The notes: generated by a model not told the origin, from the sequence alone. Numbered from the stretch's first letter, positions 40,188 to 49,011 are shown. The stretch is 64,000 nt of DNA from Paenibacillus sp. CF384 (GCF_900106745.1 NZ_FNNV01000026.1:1-64000), one strand, 5' to 3'. Numbers and translations: made by a program.

Positions 40188-40320
40188 AAGTAAGCAACGA
40201 ATGATTGTAGTATCGTTTTACATGCTCAAGTACGTTGAGACTGCCTGAACGATAGGCGGTACCAGTCGACAGAGCGTCTTACCTGCTAAACGGAACGTAT
40301 GGAGCCGTTTATGCGAAATT

Positions 40321-40686
40321 GGGGGCGTTTATGGATTCGACGGGGATAGTTCGAGCATGGGTTGCGGGTAGTGGGGACGCGTCCACTTTATCAACGCTAA
40401 AGCCTATTAAACGGCAAATCACAAAACAACTACGCTTTAGCAGCTTAATAACCTGTTAGCGTGCTCCTCCTCAGCATCGCCCATGTGACTGGGATAGGGG
40501 CTCACATGTAGTGGGATACGCCGCTTCGGTCTCCGCCTGGGGTCGACGGAAGAAGATAATCAGGCTGACCCAACGCAGAGCCGGTTACGGGGCGCTGCTC
40601 GGGTGACATCAAAACTGTGACTACACCCGTAGAAGCCTGTGTGGCGTTGTCTTCGGACAGGGGTTCAAATCCCCTCGCCTCCACCA
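40321..40686 (+). ncRNA. ssrA: transfer-messenger RNA (tmRNA)
   Basis: tmRNA rescues stalled ribosomes and tags the unfinished protein. The 5' end GGGGGCG pairs with CGCCTCC at the 3' end, followed by A and encoded CCA; the T-arm GGGGTTCAAATCCCC and the 5' element ATGGATTCGACGGGGAT are typical. The tag frame runs from GGC at 40413 to TAA at 40446, giving GKSQNNYALAA after the charged Ala, with a second TAA directly after. The 3' end serves as the attachment site for the island that follows. Confidence 0.96.
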
Positions 40687-40720
40687 AATGTAAAACCCGA
40701 CCGCATGAGGTCGGGTTTTT
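40675..40720 (+). repeat. left 46-bp direct repeat (ssrA 3' end plus terminator), putative attL
   Basis: The 46 bases from TCGCCTCCACCA, the last 12 bases of tmRNA, through the terminator hairpin and five T are repeated exactly at 42804-42849. The two copies bracket an AT-rich two-gene island. The 3' ends of ssrA genes are classic integration sites for phages and genomic islands. Confidence 0.85.
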
Positions 40721-40722
40721 TG
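40692..40722 (+). terminator. terminator of ssrA
   Basis: Stem AAAACCCGACC / GGTCGGGTTTT with a GCATGA loop, then T residues. It lies inside the left direct repeat. Confidence 0.92.
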
Positions 40723-40818
40723 CTGTTATATAATTGATTTTTAGTTTTACTGGAATCTTTTAGGTGTTATACTTTGTGTATCACTTGATATGTTTGTTAA
40801 AGGGAGGAATTAGTAAAT

Positions 40819-41967
40819 ATGATTCATAACATGATAGTAAAGGGCTTAAATGAAAAATATGATTATAATTTAACATTTTTTCATGACATTAATATTTTAA
40901 CAGGGAGAAATGGAGCAGGAAAGACTACATTATTAAAGCTTCTTTGGTATTTGATTAGCGGTAATATTGAAAGAGCCATTGATGAGATTCATTTCAGATA
41001 TGTTTATTTGAGTGGAGATGGATTTGAACTTGAAATAAATAATGAAATAGTTGAAGATTCAACGCATGATTTAGTCCAAATTAAATATACCGTGGGTAGT
41101 GATAGTAAAGATGCGCTAGTACTTAGGTCTATGAAACGTATAGTAACAAAAGCTGAGCTAGAACAGATTAAAGAGTATGAAGATATTGATGTAATTAATC
41201 GAGTTATTGAAAAAGCAACAGATAGTTCGTTGTTTTTTCCAACATTCAGAAGAATTGAAGGCGGGTTTTCTATAACAGGTAAGGGTAAAAGAAATAGATA
41301 TAGTAGAATTAATGTTGAAGAAGCGCTTAATACTGTATCAAATGAATTATCTGTTTCGAGACACAAATTTATATCTTCAGTATCAACAAGTGATATTGTG
41401 AGTTTGTTGACGGAAAAGTATGCAAACATATCAGAAGAGACAAATAGATTACATACAGAATTAACAAATTATATCGAAGAACAAATAAATGAAAATGTTG
41501 GTACAAATAATAATAAATCAGATAAAACTCTATTGGACGATGCTAATAATATTTTAAAAAGAATACACAATCAACTTAACTATGTAACGGAGCAACGTGA
41601 GACATTATTAAAACCTTTTACTGTGTTATCTAGTTTAATTGCCGATGTGTTTCAACATAAGGGAATAAAAGTAACTTCAGTAATTACTCTAGGTGAGGCC
41701 AAAGAAGCTATGTTTTCAGATGCTCTATCTGCCGGTGAAAAGCAGATGTTAAGTTTCCTTTGTTACAACGCATTCTCAGATAATTGTCCAATATTTATTG
41801 ATGAACCGGAAATAAGTTTACATGTAGATTGGCAAAGAATACTATTTCCTACTTTGTTATCTCAATCTCAAACAAACCAGTTTTTTATAGCTACACATTC
41901 TCCGTTCATATATTCTAAATACGAGGATAGAGAAATCATGTTGGTTGATGACAGAGGTGGATTTTAG
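40819..41967 (+). CDS. ABC-type AAA ATPase, PARIS AriA-like
   Basis: A 382-residue ATPase of the OLD/RecF-like AAA_15/AAA_21 class. Walker A GRNGAGKTT is at residues 29-37, the ABC signature SAGEKQ at 304-309, Walker B IFIDEPEISLHVDW at 325-338 with catalytic Glu329, and the switch His360 in ATHSPF. The middle (about 130-290) is charged, helical and Asn/Glu/Lys-rich. The RBS AAAGGGAGG precedes the ATG. The stop overlaps the start of a DUF4435-type gene by one base. An ATPase of this class beside DUF4435 is the AriA-AriB arrangement of the PARIS anti-phage system. It is shorter than PARIS AriA proteins as I recall them. Assignment is by architecture only. Confidence 0.75.
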   Translation: MIHNMIVKGLNEKYDYNLTFFHDINILTGRNGAGKTTLLKLLWYLISGNIERAIDEIHFRYVYLSGDGFELEINNEIVEDSTHDLVQIKYTVGSDSKDALVLRSMKRIVTKAELEQIKEYEDIDVINRVIEKATDSSLFFPTFRRIEGGFSITGKGKRNRYSRINVEEALNTVSNELSVSRHKFISSVSTSDIVSLLTEKYANISEETNRLHTELTNYIEEQINENVGTNNNKSDKTLLDDANNILKRIHNQLNYVTEQRETLLKPFTVLSSLIADVFQHKGIKVTSVITLGEAKEAMFSDALSAGEKQMLSFLCYNAFSDNCPIFIDEPEISLHVDWQRILFPTLLSQSQTNQFFIATHSPFIYSKYEDREIMLVDDRGGF

Positions 41968-42755
41968 TGCCCTTGCCACAAATGACAACAGATGAAATAA
42001 TTGCTGTATTGAGACGATCTACTTTGCCCAATATTCTAGTTGAGGGGGGGACAGATGCATCAATATATAGATGGATTGAAAAGGAAATAGGTTTATTTAA
42101 TGGTGACATAATTACATGTGGGGGAAGAACGGCATTACTTGAAATATTTGATAGAAGAACTGAGTATCCAAATGCCAAAACGATTTTTTTAGCGGATAAA
42201 GATATGTGGTTGTTTAGTAAAATACCGACTAAATATAACTCAGTAATCTGGACTGAAGGATATAGTATTGAGAACGATTTATTGTCTAATTCATTTTCAA
42301 TTATAAGTAATTTATTTGATGAGGAAGAAAAAAAACTGTTTGATAAAATAATTTATTCAGTATCGAAATGGTTTGCTTTTGAAGTGGAAAAATATAAAGA
42401 AACTGGAATATACCCTACATTCCACAGTGTACAACAGATTGTTAACAAAGATTTAAGATTGTGCGAGAATTTTATAAAAGGGATTCATTATACTGAACCC
42501 CAAGAAAATACGTTCTTTGAAGTTTATAATCAGTTTATTTTAAAATTGCGAGGTAAAACACTTCAATCTGCTATTACTCATATACTAAGTGCCCCACACA
42601 GAAAGTCGAAATATAGCAAGGAAAATATTCTCGAATTATCTTTAAAAACAAACCAACTATCGCCTCCCCTTAGTAAAATTATTGATATGATAAAGTATTC
42701 GTTAGCCAATATTCATTTTTTAAAACAAGTTTCGGCTTCTGGAGATACTAAATAA
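41967..42755 (+). CDS. DUF4435/TOPRIM-like effector, PARIS AriB-like
   Basis: A 262-residue protein with TOPRIM-like acidic motifs: Glu26 in NILVEGGTDASIYRW, and Asp77-x-Asp79 in TIFLADKDMW, followed by WTEGYSIENDLLSN, which is typical of DUF4435. In PARIS the DUF4435 subunit is the toxic nuclease released by the ATPase when an anti-restriction protein is sensed; AriB cleaves tRNA. The GTG start overlaps the upstream stop as TAGTG, with AGAGGTGG 7 bases before, so the two proteins should be made in fixed ratio. An ATG five codons later is possible. The composition is as AT-rich as its partner's. Confidence 0.72.
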   Translation: MPLPQMTTDEIIAVLRRSTLPNILVEGGTDASIYRWIEKEIGLFNGDIITCGGRTALLEIFDRRTEYPNAKTIFLADKDMWLFSKIPTKYNSVIWTEGYSIENDLLSNSFSIISNLFDEEEKKLFDKIIYSVSKWFAFEVEKYKETGIYPTFHSVQQIVNKDLRLCENFIKGIHYTEPQENTFFEVYNQFILKLRGKTLQSAITHILSAPHRKSKYSKENILELSLKTNQLSPPLSKIIDMIKYSLANIHFLKQVSASGDTK

Positions 42756-42803
42756 CCTTAGATATTCACCCAACGGCGAATTGTGGATGTATCCAGCCAC
42801 GCT

Positions 42804-42849
42804 TCGCCTCCACCAAATGTAAAACCCGACCGCATGAGGTCGGGTTTTT
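42804..42849 (+). repeat. right 46-bp direct repeat, putative attR
   Basis: An exact second copy of 40675-40720: the last 12 bases of tmRNA including CCA plus the terminator hairpin. Upstream of the copy the sequence no longer matches tmRNA, so this is not a second ssrA gene. The hairpin also offers a T run on the minus strand and probably ends the convergent permease transcript. Confidence 0.85.
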
Positions 42850-42904
42850 GCTATATATAGAGCTGTCTACCCACTGTTAATGCCGACGCTGCATTCCCTC
42901 ACAC

Positions 42905-43849
42905 TCAAGCCGCAACATCCCTCTTCGTAAATACAATCCAAGAGACCAGATTGATAACGATGAAGTAAACGCTCAGTACAGCAACGGAAAAAGCAAGGGT
43001 CATCCCTTCTTGATAAGGGTGGCCTGATAAATAGGAGGTCAGATCAAGATTCGCAAACAAAACATACTTGCTCCAATCATAGGACCTGAGGAACTCCGTA
43101 GCGATCTGACCCGCGAACATGGCAAAGAGGGAGATCCCGATGGCCATCGCACTGCTGCGAAACGCTGTTGAGATCATGAAGGCAATGGTAACAAACATGA
43201 TTGTCGATACCGCTTTAAGCAAGTACGTTTGCAACAGGTTCGCGACCATGTTCTGTTCCACAACATCGCCGTCAGCATTAACGCTTAGCAAGGGCAAGTC
43301 GATGTGCCCAAATCCATAGAACAGTCCGTTGACCAAGATCGATACGATAAACAGAATGATCAGGAGCGTGAAGCCGAACAGAATCATGGATATATATTTA
43401 GACAGAAGAATTTTGAGACGGCTGCTCGGTCGGATCAGCAGCAGCTTGATCGTGCCGGAGGAGAATTCACCGGCCATGCTGTCCCCTGCGACAATAACGG
43501 TAAATAACGTAACGAGAATCACAAAGTTCGTCGAAAGGTTAATCCCCATCCAAAGCGTGCCATCGACTGGCCGGATATCGTGCTCCAGCTGATAATCGTA
43601 TAGGGTGACCATCTCTTCAGCAGAGCTTCGGCTTTCCTTGTTCAGGTCCGACTTCTGCAAAGCTTGCAGTTGGGATTGTTTCTCCGCGGCAACATGCTCC
43701 TGCCAAGTACCGCTCTGCGGGTCATTACTGTAGTCGTTCCATGCCGCGAAGTTCACAAAGCCAAGAATAAGGATCATGACTCCGATCATGATCCACGTTC
43801 GGATTCGGCGATACAGCTTCATATTTTCGTTTAGTAACAGACTACCCAA
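42905..43849 (-). CDS. ABC-2 type transporter permease
   Basis: A 314-residue membrane protein with about six hydrophobic segments: one near 15-35, a large periplasmic or extracellular loop (about 36-115), then helices near 120, 160, 220, 245 and 285. SMAGEFSSGTIKLLLIRP is the typical conserved block of bacteriocin/antibiotic-type ABC-2 permeases. Its start lies 8 bases inside the end of the ATPase gene, so the pair is one exporter. The cargo is unknown. Confidence 0.85.
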   Translation of the reverse strand: MGSLLLNENMKLYRRIRTWIMIGVMILILGFVNFAAWNDYSNDPQSGTWQEHVAAEKQSQLQALQKSDLNKESRSSAEEMVTLYDYQLEHDIRPVDGTLWMGINLSTNFVILVTLFTVIVAGDSMAGEFSSGTIKLLLIRPSSRLKILLSKYISMILFGFTLLIILFIVSILVNGLFYGFGHIDLPLLSVNADGDVVEQNMVANLLQTYLLKAVSTIMFVTIAFMISTAFRSSAMAIGISLFAMFAGQIATEFLRSYDWSKYVLFANLDLTSYLSGHPYQEGMTLAFSVAVLSVYFIVINLVSWIVFTKRDVAA

Positions 43850-44780
43850 TTTGTCCGCCCCCCGTTATTTCTAAGAATCGATCCTCCAAGGATTGACGTT
43901 GTGCTTGAACACCATAGACTCTGACATCCCATTTCATCAAATCCATCAAGATATCCGGAATCCGCTCCTTCTCAGCCACAAACTCTACGCCTTCAGGAAG
44001 AGCCTTGGCTTCCTTCACATACTCGATCGCCTTCATGGCGTCCAATGCGCGCTCGACGGGTTTCACCTCAATGAAATAAGTTTGCGTTTGGTTTGCCGAC
44101 TGAACAAACTCCTGAATCGGTTTCACGTCGACCAGCTTGCCTTGTTGGAGGATGGCAACGCGATCGCACATCAGCTCCATCTCGGACAATAAATGGCTGG
44201 AGACAATGACGGTAATGCCTTCCGTGCGGGTCAACAGGCGCAAATAATCGCGAAGCTCGCGAATGCCCGCAGGATCAAGCCCATTGGTCGGCTCATCCAG
44301 AATGAGCAGTGACGGACGATGCAGCAGCGCCTGCGCTACGCCTAGTCGCTGACGCATCCCCAGGGAATACTTCTTCACCTTGTCACGGATCCGATTGTCG
44401 AGCTTAACGAGGCTAACTACCTCATCGATGCGTGCCTTGGTCACGCCAGGCACCATCCGCGCATAATGAACGAGATTGTGGTAGCCGCTTAAATACTTGT
44501 ACATTTCCGGATTTTCCACGATGGCTCCGACATGACGGATCGCTTGCTCGAACTCGGTTTTGATATTTTTCCCTTTGATGAAGATTTCGCCTTCGGTAAT
44601 GGACATTAAGCCAACCATCATGCGAATGGTGGTCGTCTTGCCGGCCCCGTTAGGCCCTAAGAATCCGAAAATTTCTCCTTGCGGAACATCGAACGTTAAA
44701 TTATCGATGATCGTGGAACGGCCGATTCGTTTGGTTACTTGGCGTAAGCTGAGGATAGGTTCATTAGGTTCATGGCTCAT
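43842..44780 (-). CDS. ABC transporter ATPase (ABC-2 exporter)
   Basis: A 312-residue ATPase with Walker A FLGPNGAGKTTTIRM near residue 41, the signature YSLGMRQRLGVAQALL near 137, Walker B LLILDEPTNGLDPAGIRELR and the His switch VSSHLLSEMELM. The C-terminal 80 residues resemble the BcrA/EcsA-type extension. I chose the ATG giving MSHEPNEPIL because GAAGGAGATC lies before it; the longer frame has 16 more codons. Overlap with the permease gene indicates coupled translation. Family members give bacitracin or lantibiotic resistance or export other molecules. Confidence 0.88.
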   Translation of the reverse strand: MSHEPNEPILSLRQVTKRIGRSTIIDNLTFDVPQGEIFGFLGPNGAGKTTTIRMMVGLMSITEGEIFIKGKNIKTEFEQAIRHVGAIVENPEMYKYLSGYHNLVHYARMVPGVTKARIDEVVSLVKLDNRIRDKVKKYSLGMRQRLGVAQALLHRPSLLILDEPTNGLDPAGIRELRDYLRLLTRTEGITVIVSSHLLSEMELMCDRVAILQQGKLVDVKPIQEFVQSANQTQTYFIEVKPVERALDAMKAIEYVKEAKALPEGVEFVAEKERIPDILMDLMKWDVRVYGVQAQRQSLEDRFLEITGGGQIG

Positions 44781-44845
44781 AATCGATCTCCTTCTATATG
44801 GTAATGGCTGAAGCTTGTGAGCGAGCACATCAATGTTTTAATATG

Positions 44846-44874
44846 ATTCTAAATGAATAATTATTGTTTTACAA
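44846..44874 (-). promoter_or_regulatory. sigma-A promoter of the ABC exporter
   Basis: On the minus strand TTGTAA (44874-44869), a 17-base spacer and TAGAAT (44851-44846), 66 bases before the ATPase gene. A small inverted repeat TTATTGT/ACAATAA (44861-44877) covers the -35 and could be an operator. Confidence 0.65.
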
Positions 44875-45110
44875 TAAATTTTTACTATATAAAGATGTAT
44901 TATTGTTGTTAAATCAATCTATTCTTCAGTTTACAACTACGTATTCCGATGAATCAGATGAAGAAGGATCTACGCCACGCTACTTGAATCTCGTGATATA
45001 ATCTTACTAAACATGCCAGTTGGCCTTATAGGAATGGATAATATGAAAGCGCGCCCAACGATAGAGTTGGATGTCGCGGGAAATTTGGATGTTAAGGGAG
45101 CCGATTATCG
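44875..45110. other. divergent intergenic region before the UxaA-family gene
   Basis: The left part is very AT-rich and belongs to the exporter promoter. The right part has an extended -10 at 44994. A short reading frame of 33 codons opens at 45043 and overlaps the start of the UxaA-family gene; its RBS is poor. Nothing else is recognisable. Confidence 0.4.
44994..45002 (+). promoter_or_regulatory. extended -10 promoter of the UxaA-family gene
   Basis: TGATATAAT lies 108 bases before the start of the dehydratase gene, without a clear -35. Confidence 0.5.
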
Positions 45111-47813
45111 ATGGACGTCGTTTACCAATTTGAAGAAGTAGCCAGACTTCCTTTGCCCGGGGATAACTGCGCCGTTGCGATTCGCCAATTGAACGCCGGC
45201 ACGGTCATTCAGTATGAAAGCCAATCCTTCGTCTTGGATTACACGGTTATGGAAGGTCATCGCTTCGCGGTACGAGCGATCGCTCCCGGCGAAGAGCTGC
45301 TTTCGTGGGAATTGCCTTTCGGGGTGGCGCTTATGCCGATTGATCCCGGTCACTATGTAATCAATGAAACCGTTCTGGGAGCGCTTAGTGTGCGTAAGTT
45401 GTCATTCTCACTGCCGCCTGTGCCCAATTTCGCGGACCAAGCTCATCCTTATCTTCTGGATGAGGAGAACTTCCAGGCTGCTCCGGCATCGCCGGCTTAT
45501 ACGGATACGCGCACGTTTATGGGATATCGCCGGCATGAAGATCGCGGGGTCGGCACGCGCAACTACGTCGTCCTGCTTGGCACCACGTCGCACACCGGCA
45601 GCTATGTGAAGCAGTTAGCCGCTCGTCTGCAAGGCGAATGCGCGAACTATTCGAATATCGATGGGATTGTCCCCGCTGCTCATACGGAGGGCGGTACGGA
45701 GAAGCCGAATAACGTGGACTTGCTGCTTAGGACGCTCGCCGGCTTTATGGTCAACCCGAATGTCGGTGCGGTATTGCTTGTCGATTATGGCAATGAATCG
45801 GTCACGAACCAGATGGTGGAGGCATATGCACGCGAGCACAGCTACGCGATTGATGATGTGCTTCATAAATTCGTATCGCTCACGGGCAGTTTCGAAGAGG
45901 AACTGGTTAGGGGTGAAGCGTTAGTACGGGAGTGGCTGCCGACGGTCAATACGATGCAGCGGACGCCAGAATCCATAAGCCACTTGCGAATCGGCTTGCA
46001 GTGCGGCGGTTCGGACGCCTTCTCCGGTGTATCCGCGAATCCGCTTCTCGGCTGGGTTTCGGAACAATTGGTTCGTTACGGCGGCGCGGCCAGTCTGGCC
46101 GAAACCGATGAATTGATCGGCGCTGAGCCCTATGTCCTGTCAAAGGTACGCAATGTGGAAACCGCACGCAAATTTCTGGAGCTATTGGACCGCTTTAAGG
46201 AGCGCACGTCTTGGCATGGAACAAGCGCGGAAGGTAACCCGTCGGGTGGTAACATGTATCGAGGCTTGTATAACATCTATCTCAAATCCATTGGCGCCGC
46301 GATGAAGAAAGACCCCGCAACCCGGATTGATTATGCAACCGAGTACGGAGAGCTCATGAAGGACGGCGGCTACTATTTCATGGACAGCCCCGGTAATGAT
46401 CTGGAGAGCATCGCCGGGCAGGTGGCCGCAGGCTGCAATATGATCTTCTTTACGACGGGTAATGGATCAATAACCAATTTCCCGTATGTGCCGACGGTCA
46501 AGGTAGTCACGACAACTCGCCGATTCCAGCTGCTGTCGAACGATATGGATGTGAACGCAGGTAAATATCTGGAAGGCAAATCGATGGATGAGCTGGGACA
46601 AGAGGTATTCGAATTGGCGATCCAGATTGCCTCCGGCCAGCAGAGCGTCGGCGAGAAAGCTGGCCATGCTCAGGTGCAAATTTGGCGCAACTGGCAGCAG
46701 AACGATGCGAGCCAGCTGCAGACGCTGCTACACGCTCCCGCGCCGAGTGGAGCTCCGATCGCCATTCAAGAGGATGCTGCAGCGTTGGCTAATCCGATCC
46801 AGTTTACATTGACTCGGCAGCGTGATCGGCAGTCCAGCGGGAATATCGGCTTGATTGTGCCGACCAGCCTCTGTGCCGGTCAGGTAGCGGGCATGATCAC
46901 CAAGCGATTGAACGAGCAAGGAGCGGGGCAGTCCGATCTCTCGGGCTTTGTCGCATTGGCACACACGGAGGGCTGCGGCGCTTCAGGGGGAACGGCCGAA
47001 TCGCTGTTTGCCCGCACGATGATCGGCTACATCACGCATCCGATGGTGGAGCATTGTTTGCTGCTGGAGCATGGCTGCGAGAAAACGCATAACGATTATA
47101 TGCGCCATCAGATGGAAGTGAGTGGCGTTGATGCGAGTCGACTCGGCTATGCCAGCATTCAGCTTGACGGCGGAATCGCCAAGGTGAGCGAGAAGGTCGA
47201 AGCTTGGTTCGCCGATCGATTGGCCGCGGCTTCGCCCGTAGAGAAGGTGACTGTCGGACTGGAAGGGCTGCGCATCGGGATTGTAAGCGACGGCCTCATT
47301 AGCGACGATGCCGGCGAGCAGCTGGCCGCGCTGACCAAGATGATCGTCGGTGCAGGTGGGTTGGTCGTCGTTCCTGAGAATAGCGGATTGCTTGCTGCGG
47401 CAGCATTCAGCCAACATCTATTGACTGCACCACAAGCTCAGCCATCCATCGCTTATGGAGAACATGCCCGCCAGAGCGGATTCCACATTATGGAGACGCC
47501 AACGACACACTGGGTCGAGACGGTCACAGGGCTTGTAGCTACCGGCGTGGAGATCGTGATTGCGTTAATCGGCAATCGTCCGATGCAGACGCATCCTTTC
47601 GTCCCGATGCTGCAAATCACATCCGAGCAGGCCGTGCTGCAGAAACATCAGCAAGATGTCGATTTGGTGCTCTCGGGCAGCCCGGCTGAATGGGCGAATC
47701 AAATTCTCGAGCTCAGCAAGCAAGTGTTGGAACATACTTATTCACCGCGTCTCTATAAGCAAGGGAATATCGATTTCCAATTGACGCGGGGGTTCTTAGG
47801 CGTATCTCTATAA
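45111..47813 (+). CDS. UxaA-family dehydratase with internal duplication
   Basis: A 900-residue protein, nearly twice the length of altronate dehydratase UxaA. An N-terminal SAF-like domain (about 5-90) is followed by a UxaA-type core: GYRRHEDRGVGTRNYVVLL near 141, AAHTEGGTEKP near 189 and the hallmark CGGSDAFSGVSANP near 297. A second UxaA-like unit begins near 575 (GNIGLIVPTSLCAG) and holds ALAHTEGCGASGG near 617 and HGCEKTHNDYM. Unit one keeps CGGSDAF but has HTEGG; unit two keeps HTEGCG, the usual metal-site motif. It probably dehydrates a sugar acid. An aldo/keto reductase gene follows 37 bases later, suggesting a sugar-acid pathway. RBS AAGGGAG. Confidence 0.8.
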   Translation: MDVVYQFEEVARLPLPGDNCAVAIRQLNAGTVIQYESQSFVLDYTVMEGHRFAVRAIAPGEELLSWELPFGVALMPIDPGHYVINETVLGALSVRKLSFSLPPVPNFADQAHPYLLDEENFQAAPASPAYTDTRTFMGYRRHEDRGVGTRNYVVLLGTTSHTGSYVKQLAARLQGECANYSNIDGIVPAAHTEGGTEKPNNVDLLLRTLAGFMVNPNVGAVLLVDYGNESVTNQMVEAYAREHSYAIDDVLHKFVSLTGSFEEELVRGEALVREWLPTVNTMQRTPESISHLRIGLQCGGSDAFSGVSANPLLGWVSEQLVRYGGAASLAETDELIGAEPYVLSKVRNVETARKFLELLDRFKERTSWHGTSAEGNPSGGNMYRGLYNIYLKSIGAAMKKDPATRIDYATEYGELMKDGGYYFMDSPGNDLESIAGQVAAGCNMIFFTTGNGSITNFPYVPTVKVVTTTRRFQLLSNDMDVNAGKYLEGKSMDELGQEVFELAIQIASGQQSVGEKAGHAQVQIWRNWQQNDASQLQTLLHAPAPSGAPIAIQEDAAALANPIQFTLTRQRDRQSSGNIGLIVPTSLCAGQVAGMITKRLNEQGAGQSDLSGFVALAHTEGCGASGGTAESLFARTMIGYITHPMVEHCLLLEHGCEKTHNDYMRHQMEVSGVDASRLGYASIQLDGGIAKVSEKVEAWFADRLAAASPVEKVTVGLEGLRIGIVSDGLISDDAGEQLAALTKMIVGAGGLVVVPENSGLLAAAAFSQHLLTAPQAQPSIAYGEHARQSGFHIMETPTTHWVETVTGLVATGVEIVIALIGNRPMQTHPFVPMLQITSEQAVLQKHQQDVDLVLSGSPAEWANQILELSKQVLEHTYSPRLYKQGNIDFQLTRGFLGVSL

Positions 47814-47850
47814 CGCAGCCATCTATGAAAGTGAGGATCATGCAATTTCA

Positions 47851-48816
47851 ATGTCGAACACACTATTAACCAAACGGCCGCTCGGCAGTACCGGTCTGTA
47901 CGTAACGTCGTTATGTCTTGGAGCCGCCCCGCTTGGGGATATGCCGGAAACCTTTCAATATGGCACGCCGGAAGAACAAGCCTTGGTAACGCTGCGCACC
48001 GCATTTGAAAGTCCCATCAACTTTATCGATACAGCTGCATCCTATGGTTTTGGCGAGAGTGAGCGGCGGATCGGCAAGGCCATTCAGGCCAATGGAGGAC
48101 TTCCGGAGGGTTACGTGCTTGCCACCAAAGCGGACCGCGACTTCGCGACCGGCGATTTCAGCGGCGAGCAAATCAAACGTTCCGTCGAACAAAGTCTGGA
48201 GCGCTTGGGACTTGATCGTCTGCAATATGTTTATATTCACGATCCGGAACATACCACTTTCCAAAATGTCATGGGACCCGGAGGTCCGCTCGAAGTATTG
48301 CAGAAGCTTCAAGGTGAGGGAGTCATCGATCACATCGGCATATCCGGCGGACCGATCGATCTGCTCATTCAATACGTCGAAACGGGAGCGTTTAGCGCGG
48401 TGGAAACTCATAATCGCTATACACTGCTTAATCGAGCTGCGGAACCTCTGCTTGATGTTGCGAGTCGCATGGGCGTCGCCGTCATCAACGGTGCTCCTTA
48501 TGGCAGCGGCATATTGGCCAAAGGTCCGGACGCATACGCCCGATATGCCTATAGCGAAGCTTCGCCGATCGTATTGGACAGAGCGCGTTCGTTCGTCAAA
48601 GTGTGCCAGGAGTTTAATGTGCCGCTGGCCGCAGCAGCCCTTCAGTTCTCGCTTCGCGACCCGCGTGTCACCAGCACGGTCGTTGGCATGAGCAAGCCGG
48701 AACGGGTAGCTCAGACGGTGGAACTCGCCAATTACCCGATTGCCCCTGAATTATGGCCGGCGCTGGATGCCTTCGGCTACGATGTGGACGATCCGGAAGC
48801 GAATCGATTTGATTAA
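47851..48816 (+). CDS. aldo/keto reductase (aldose dehydrogenase-like)
   Basis: A 321-residue (beta/alpha)8 NAD(P)-dependent oxidoreductase. Visible: LGSTGLYVTSLCLGAAPLGD at the start, FIDTAASYGFGESERRIGKA with catalytic Asp and Tyr near 50-55, ATKADRD with the catalytic Lys near 90, and YIHDPE, where His lies in its normal strand. It resembles D-threo-aldose/L-fucose dehydrogenases. It follows the UxaA-family gene closely and precedes a terminator, so both may act in breakdown of one sugar: oxidation of the aldose, then dehydration of the acid. The RBS is weak (GTGAGGATC). Confidence 0.85.
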   Translation: MSNTLLTKRPLGSTGLYVTSLCLGAAPLGDMPETFQYGTPEEQALVTLRTAFESPINFIDTAASYGFGESERRIGKAIQANGGLPEGYVLATKADRDFATGDFSGEQIKRSVEQSLERLGLDRLQYVYIHDPEHTTFQNVMGPGGPLEVLQKLQGEGVIDHIGISGGPIDLLIQYVETGAFSAVETHNRYTLLNRAAEPLLDVASRMGVAVINGAPYGSGILAKGPDAYARYAYSEASPIVLDRARSFVKVCQEFNVPLAAAALQFSLRDPRVTSTVVGMSKPERVAQTVELANYPIAPELWPALDAFGYDVDDPEANRFD

Positions 48817-48865
48817 TAGCTACTCGTAAGTGGCTTAACAATAGCCGCGTCTACCCTCCACTAAA

Positions 48866-48896
48866 GACCCCATCTGCATTGCGGATGGGGTTTTTG
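48866..48896 (+). terminator. terminator of the dehydratase-reductase pair
   Basis: Stem ACCCCATC / GGATGGGGT with a TGCATTGC loop, followed by five T. Confidence 0.88.
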
Positions 48897-49011
48897 GGCT
48901 ATCCAGTTCATGAATAAGCTGCCAGCTCCGGAATGATTTCTCTCGATTGATAGATACTAAGGAAATGGTGGTACGAGGTCGAAGCGGTTGAATGATCGGG
49001 AGGCGAATGTC

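Larger units (their letters stand above)
40675..42849 (+). mobile_element. small AT-rich defence island integrated at ssrA
   Basis: About 2.13 kb from one direct repeat to the same point in the next. It holds only an AAA ATPase gene and a DUF4435-type gene. Base composition and codon use (AAT, ATA, TTA, AAA preferred) differ sharply from the flanking genes, which shows transfer. ssrA remains intact at the left. No integrase, transposase or excisionase is present, so the island either lost it or was moved in trans. The second repeat also serves as a terminator for the convergent ABC permease gene. Confidence 0.8.

Noticed and set aside
42777-42849. A second tmRNA or a tRNA gene ending in CCA
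   Set aside because: Only the last 12 bases match tmRNA; no T-arm or acceptor partner exists upstream, so it is an attachment-site remnant.
45043-45143. 33-codon reading frame overlapping the start of the UxaA-family gene
   Set aside because: The RBS is poor and the peptide has no leader-like features; too weak to call a gene.
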